From assembly GCF_016598485.1 (NCBI RefSeq), contig NZ_JAEMUW010000005.1, positions 186,001-250,000 of the forward strand: a DNA stretch of 64,000 nt, read 5' to 3'. This stretch comes from Micromonospora coerulea. Its GTDB lineage: Bacteria > Actinomycetota > Actinomycetes > Mycobacteriales > Micromonosporaceae. Under the pieces are notes generated by a model. That model was given only the letters and a program-made list of their open reading frames with translations, was not told where the DNA came from and searched no databases. Positions 60,320 through 64,000 of the stretch are shown here, in pieces. Every line of letters starts with the position of its first letter. Positions within the stretch are counted from its first letter, which is position 1. Both the position numbers and the translations under genes were made by a program.

Positions 60320-61153
60320 TTACCCGGAATGCCGCTGCAGCGCTGCAAGCAACCGGCTGGCGAGATCCTTGCGGCAGACCAGCAGGTCGGGCAGACGCGG
60401 GTCGGCCTCGTTGTATTTCAGCGCAGAACCGTCGATCCGGGAAGCATGCAGACCGGTGGCCGTCGCCACAGCGACCGGAGCGGCCGAATCCCACTCGTAC
60501 TGACCGCCGGCGTGGATGTACGCGTCGACCTCGCCCGTGACCACAGCGGCGATCTTCGCGCCCGCCGAGCCCATCGGCACCAGATGCGCGCCGACATCCG
60601 CTGCCAGATCGGTCAGGAAAACCGGCGGACGGCTACGGCTGGCCGCCAACCGGATGGTTCGCGTACCGGCCGAGGTCGCCGCCTCCAGCGTCATCGGCGG
60701 GTACGCCGGCGGGTAGTCCGTGCCCAGCACCCGGTGCTGCGCCGGCAGCCCCACCGCGCCCGCGATGAGGCCGTGCGGGGTCGGCGCCTGGCGCGCCCAG
60801 AGCGCCACGTGCACCGCCCAGTCCGAGCGCCCCTCCTCGGCGAACTCCCGGGTGCCGTCCAACGGGTCGATGATCCAGACCCGGTCGGCGTTCAGCCGGG
60901 ACACCGCATCGGTGCTCACCTCGGCCGCCCAGGCCAGCCGGGAACCCTCGTCCTCCTCGGAGAGGACCGCGTCCGCCGGCCGCCACTTCGCCAGCTCGGT
61001 CCGGATCAGGTCGTGCGAGACCTTGTCCCCGGCCGACTTCAACGCCCCCGCGTCCGCGAAGCCCAGCTCCGACCGCAGGTTCACCAGCGCCTGCCCGGCC
61101 CGCGCCGCCAACCACCGGGCGAACGCGCCGTCGATCATCGGTGGACTGCCCAT
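60320..61153 (-). CDS. cysQ: 3'(2'),5'-bisphosphate nucleotidase, CysQ-like
   Basis: 277 residues from the ATG at 61153, after GGGAG. The inositol-monophosphatase fold is shown by SEEDEGSR, DPLDGTREFAEEG, MGSAGAKIAAV and YEWDSAAPVAVA. CysQ-type enzymes hydrolyse 3'-phosphoadenosine 5'-phosphate (PAP), the by-product of PAPS use. Position just upstream of cysDN supports CysQ over an inositol phosphatase, as does the extended EEGRSDWAVHVALW segment. Confidence 0.88.
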   Translation of the reverse strand: MGSPPMIDGAFARWLAARAGQALVNLRSELGFADAGALKSAGDKVSHDLIRTELAKWRPADAVLSEEDEGSRLAWAAEVSTDAVSRLNADRVWIIDPLDGTREFAEEGRSDWAVHVALWARQAPTPHGLIAGAVGLPAQHRVLGTDYPPAYPPMTLEAATSAGTRTIRLAASRSRPPVFLTDLAADVGAHLVPMGSAGAKIAAVVTGEVDAYIHAGGQYEWDSAAPVAVATATGLHASRIDGSALKYNEADPRLPDLLVCRKDLASRLLAALQRHSG

Positions 61154-61257
61154 GTACCGCTCCCGTCGCCCGCCGCGACCCGCGTCGTCGGCTGTCGCAC
61201 GCCAGAAGGCGCAGACTATCGGCCGGAACCGGGCGGTCCGCGTACGCCCCGCCCGGG

Positions 61258-61848
61258 TCAGCCGCCGTGGTAGAGGTTCTGCGTCGGCTCCACGCCCCGG
61301 GTGACCACCGACTCCACCACGTCCGCCGCGCGGTCGACCAGGAACTCCAGCTCCTTGCGCTCCACCGCGGAGAAGTCCGACAGCACGTAGTCGGCCGGGT
61401 CCTGCCGCCCCGGCGGCCGGCCGATGCCGAACCGCACCCGGACGTACTCCTTGGTGCCCAGTGACTTCGACATCGAGCGCAGGCCGTTGTGCCCGCCCTC
61501 GCCGCCGCCGCACTTGACCCGCAGCTGGCCGTACGGGATGTCCAGCTCGTCGTGCACCGCGATCACCTGGGCCGGCGGGATCTTGTGGAACTGCGCCAGC
61601 GCGACGACCGGGCCACCGGAGAGGTTCATGTACGTCAGCGGCTTCATCAGCACCAGCTTCGGGCCGCCGAAGCCGAGCCGCCCCTCGGCGACCTCGGCCA
61701 CGGCGCGCTTGTGCCGGCCGAACCTGCCGCCCAACCGGCCGGCGAGCAGCTCCGCCACCATGAAGCCGACGTTGTGCCGGTTACCGGCGTACTCCCGACC
61801 GGGGTTGCCCAGGCCGACCACCAGCCACGGCCCCGCCTCGTCCGTCAC
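61258..61848 (-). CDS. pth: Peptidyl-tRNA hydrolase
   Basis: 196 residues from the GTG at 61848. [22 protein letters not shown] carries the catalytic His, and [20 protein letters not shown] and [12 protein letters not shown] complete the active site. It recycles tRNA from dropped-off peptidyl-tRNA. The gene lies downstream of rplY, separated by a hairpin, an order common in actinobacteria (prs-rplY-pth). Confidence 0.95.
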   Translation of the reverse strand: MTDEAGPWLVVGLGNPGREYAGNRHNVGFMVAELLAGRLGGRFGRHKRAVAEVAEGRLGFGGPKLVLMKPLTYMNLSGGPVVALAQFHKIPPAQVIAVHDELDIPYGQLRVKCGGGEGGHNGLRSMSKSLGTKEYVRVRFGIGRPPGRQDPADYVLSDFSAVERKELEFLVDRAADVVESVVTRGVEPTQNLYHGG

Positions 61849-61959
61849 GCCACGCCCCTCCCGCTCCCGGCGCGCCCGCGCCGACCCAGCATCGCGCTCC
61901 GGCGGCACCCGCCGGGCGGGACGCGCCGCCGGCAGCCGGCAGCCGTCCCGATACGCCGA

Positions 61960-61988
61960 CAGGCGCCCCCGAAACCCGGGAGCGCCTG
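61960..61988. terminator. Hairpin downstream of rplY
   Basis: CAGGCGCCCCCG and CGGGAGCGCCTG pair at 11 of 12 positions around AAACC. It lies 20 bases after the rplY stop on the minus strand. No T tract follows. Confidence 0.6.
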
Positions 61989-62008
61989 CCGCACAGCTTG
62001 CGGACCGA

Positions 62009-62716
62009 TCAGGCCTCGGTCTTGGCCTCGGCGGTCTCCTCGCCCCCGGCGGTGGCCGGCTCGCCGACCTCGGCGCCCTCGGCACCCACGGCGGTCTCCT
62101 CGCCGACCCCGGCCTCGACCTCCTGGTCGGCGACCTCGACCTCGGGGAGGGTGGCCTCGAGCTGCTCGGCGGTCGGGGCGGCGGTGACCGACGCGACCGC
62201 GAGCTCCGGCTCGACGGCCAGCTCGACACCGGCCGGGAGCTGCACGTCGGCGGCGGTCACCTGGGTGCCGGCCGCCAGGCCCTCGATCGAGGCCTCCAGG
62301 TGGTCCGGCACCTTGGTGGCGTCGGCGGTCACCGAGAGGGTGTCGTGGTCGTGCACGATCAGGGTGTCCCTCGCGGCCTCACCGGTCAGCTGGACCGGGA
62401 CGTCGACGGTGACCGTCTCGCCGCGGCGGACCAGCAGCAGGTCGACGTGCTCGAAGGTGTCCTTGATCGGGTCACGCTGGATGGCCTTCGGCAGCGCCAG
62501 CACCTGGGTGCCGTCGCTCACCTCGATCGCGAAGAGCTGGTTGGCGCCACCCTTGCGGATCGCGGCGGCGAAGTCACGCGCCGGAAGCGCGATGTGCTTG
62601 GGCTTCTCGCCGTGGCCGTACAGCACGGCGGGCACCTTGCCGGCCCGGCGGGTACGACGGGCACCACCCTTGCCGAACTCGGTACGGGGCTCGGCGCTGA
62701 TCTTTACCTCGGACAC
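62009..62716 (-). CDS. rplY: 50S ribosomal protein L25/general stress protein Ctc
   Basis: 235 residues from the GTG at 62716, 7 bases after AGGAG. The L25 domain ([34 protein letters not shown]) covers the first 95 residues, and the TL5/Ctc beta domain follows. The last 50 residues are an acidic, low-complexity tail rich in Glu/Ala. It binds 5S rRNA in the large subunit. A 285-base gap to prs contains the prs hairpin and no gene. Confidence 0.95.
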   Translation of the reverse strand: MSEVKISAEPRTEFGKGGARRTRRAGKVPAVLYGHGEKPKHIALPARDFAAAIRKGGANQLFAIEVSDGTQVLALPKAIQRDPIKDTFEHVDLLLVRRGETVTVDVPVQLTGEAARDTLIVHDHDTLSVTADATKVPDHLEASIEGLAAGTQVTAADVQLPAGVELAVEPELAVASVTAAPTAEQLEATLPEVEVADQEVEAGVGEETAVGAEGAEVGEPATAGGEETAEAKTEA

Positions 62717-62935
62717 GGGGAAACTCCTGATGCTTCGCTGCGGCGGCTTGTCGTCTTGCGGTGCTGGGCGAGGGGCTCGCTGGGGCTCATGCGTCATGAA
62801 CGACTGCCCGGAGCACCGCGTCGATGACGGCGCCTCCGTGCGGTGCTTTTCAGCGGCCCGCCGGGCACCCTCGCCGTGGCAACCGCACCAGTCTACCCGA
62901 GGGATTTCCGAACTCTCCGGCAGTCCCCCACCTCA

Positions 62936-62969
62936 CCGTTCCCGTCGGCTCGTGAGCCGACGGGAACGG
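62936..62969. terminator. Perfect 34-base inverted repeat after prs
   Basis: CCGTTCCCGTCGGCTC (62936-62951) and its exact complement (62954-62969) are separated by GT. It lies 32 bases after the prs stop on the minus strand and is a strong terminator candidate, placing rplY under its own promoter. Confidence 0.75.
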
Positions 62970-63001
62970 CACGGGCGCGGCACTCGGCGCCGCGCGGAAG
63001 A

Positions 63002-63982
63002 TCAGCTCAGGCCACCGAAGAGGGTGGTCACCGAACCGTCGTCGAAGACCTCCCGGATCGCCCGGGCCAGCAGCGGCGCGATCGACAGCACGGTGAGCTT
63101 GTCGAGCTGCTTCTCCGGCGTGATCGGCAGGGTGTTGGTCACCACGACCTCGCTGATCGGGCTGTTCTTCAACCGCTCGGTCGCCGGGTCCGAGAGCAGG
63201 GCGTGGGTGGCGGCGACGACGATCTCGGCGGCGCCGGACTCCTTCAGGATGTCGGCGGCCCGGGTGATCGTGCCACCGGTGTCGATCATGTCGTCGACGA
63301 TCAGGCAGACCCGGCCCTCGACCTCGCCGACCACCCGGTTCGCCACCACCTGGTTCGGCTTCATCGGGTCCCGCGTCTTGTGGATGAACGCCAGCGGGCA
63401 ACCGCCCATCCGGTCCGTCCAGCGCTCGGCCACCCGCACCCGGCCGGAGTCCGGCGCGACCACCGTCATCGGCCGGCCCGCGTACTTGCGCTCCATGTAC
63501 TCGGCCAGCACGTCCATCGCGAAGAGGTGGTCCACCGGGCCGTCGAAGAAGCCCTGGATCTGCGCGGTGTGCAGGTCCACGGTGAGGATCCGGTTCGCCC
63601 CGGCCGTCTTCAGCAGGTCGGCCACCAGCCGGGCCGAGATCGGCTCCCGGCCACGGTGCTTCTTGTCCTGCCGCGCGTACGGGTAGAACGGCAGCACCAC
63701 GGTGATCCGCTTCGCCGAACCACGCTTCAACGCGTCGATCATGATCAGGGTCTCCATGACCCAGGTGTTGACCCCGTGCGTCACGGACTGCACCACGAAG
63801 GCGTCCGAACCACGCACGGAGTCCTTGAACCGTACGAAGATCTCGCCGTTGGCGAAGTCGTACGCGTCGGCCGGCGTCGGCGCCACGCCGAGCACCTCAC
63901 CGATCTCCTTGGCCAGCTCCGGAAAGCCACGTCCGGAAAAGAGCATCAGGCTCTTGCGGTTTTCGGCGACGATGCTGCCCAT
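63002..63982 (-). CDS. prs: Ribose-phosphate pyrophosphokinase
   Basis: 326 residues, complete; the ATG lies 18 bases from the right edge. LMLFSGRGFPELAKEIGEVLG, the flexible-loop ARQDKKHRGREPISARL, DLHTAQIQGFF and the PRPP-binding VDDMIDTGGTI are all present. The enzyme makes PRPP from ribose 5-phosphate and ATP, the co-substrate of upp and of nucleotide, His and Trp synthesis. Its promoter lies outside the window. Confidence 0.96.
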   Translation of the reverse strand: MGSIVAENRKSLMLFSGRGFPELAKEIGEVLGVAPTPADAYDFANGEIFVRFKDSVRGSDAFVVQSVTHGVNTWVMETLIMIDALKRGSAKRITVVLPFYPYARQDKKHRGREPISARLVADLLKTAGANRILTVDLHTAQIQGFFDGPVDHLFAMDVLAEYMERKYAGRPMTVVAPDSGRVRVAERWTDRMGGCPLAFIHKTRDPMKPNQVVANRVVGEVEGRVCLIVDDMIDTGGTITRAADILKESGAAEIVVAATHALLSDPATERLKNSPISEVVVTNTLPITPEKQLDKLTVLSIAPLLARAIREVFDDGSVTTLFGGLS

Positions 63983-64000
63983 GGGCCCGTCTGCTCCCGT

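Overview
The window is high-GC DNA (roughly 70-75 % by eye) with G/C at nearly every third codon position, many GTG starts and few A/T runs. Together with a conservon (sensor kinase, roadblock, DUF742, small GTPase), an F420/FMN-type PPOX protein, paired deoC/ALDH genes and dispersed palindromes that I recall from Micromonospora, this points to an actinomycete, most likely a Micromonosporaceae member. Genus is an inference. The window looks chromosomal: no phage, plasmid, CRISPR, rRNA or tRNA gene was recognised.

Layout. 1-5.1 kb: end fragment of an acyl-CoA mutase, a membrane Ser/Thr kinase, a phosphosugar mutase and a GPP34 protein. 5.2-9.2 kb: upp diverging from deoC and two aldehyde dehydrogenase genes, the second lacking the catalytic domain. 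9.4-17 kb: a BlaI/M56-protease pair followed by cydABDC (cytochrome bd oxidase and its exporter), with BlaI-like operators before both units. 17-18.1 kb: a membrane protein and a PadR regulator. 18.2-27 kb: an acidic protein of unknown function, a protein resembling a domesticated IS110 transposase, and a four-gene conservon on the opposite strand. The transposase-like protein and the conservon kinase carry the same C-terminal tail module. This is the most unusual feature of the window.

27-41 kb: a P-loop kinase, adenosine deaminase, a MarR-controlled PPOX gene and 23S rRNA methyltransferase, a DUF4272 protein, thymidine phosphorylase, a cytidine deaminase with an extra C-terminal domain, and a BMP-family nucleoside ABC transporter (lipoprotein, ATPase, two permeases). 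Genes for uptake (BMP system), deamination (add, cdd), phosphorolysis (deoA), pentose-phosphate isomerisation (possibly the phosphosugar mutase), aldol cleavage (deoC), acetaldehyde oxidation (ALDH), base salvage (upp) and PRPP supply (prs) are scattered through the window and together make a nearly complete nucleoside-use pathway.

41-51 kb: a TetR-controlled ABC-2-type membrane protein, then a maltose/alpha-glucoside cluster: malEFG with a downstream GH13 enzyme on one strand, a divergent LacI regulator and an alpha-glucosidase on the other, with GCAAG/CTTGC operators between them. 51-64 kb: mostly housekeeping genes: GntR, YihY, 2'-5' RNA ligase, trpS, CBS-domain protein, galE-galK, cysDN with cysQ, pth, rplY and prs.

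Many genes, especially regulators, have a TAnnnT box only 6-8 bases before the start codon and no Shine-Dalgarno sequence, which suggests widespread leaderless transcription. All functional assignments rest on motifs read by eye; no searches were run.
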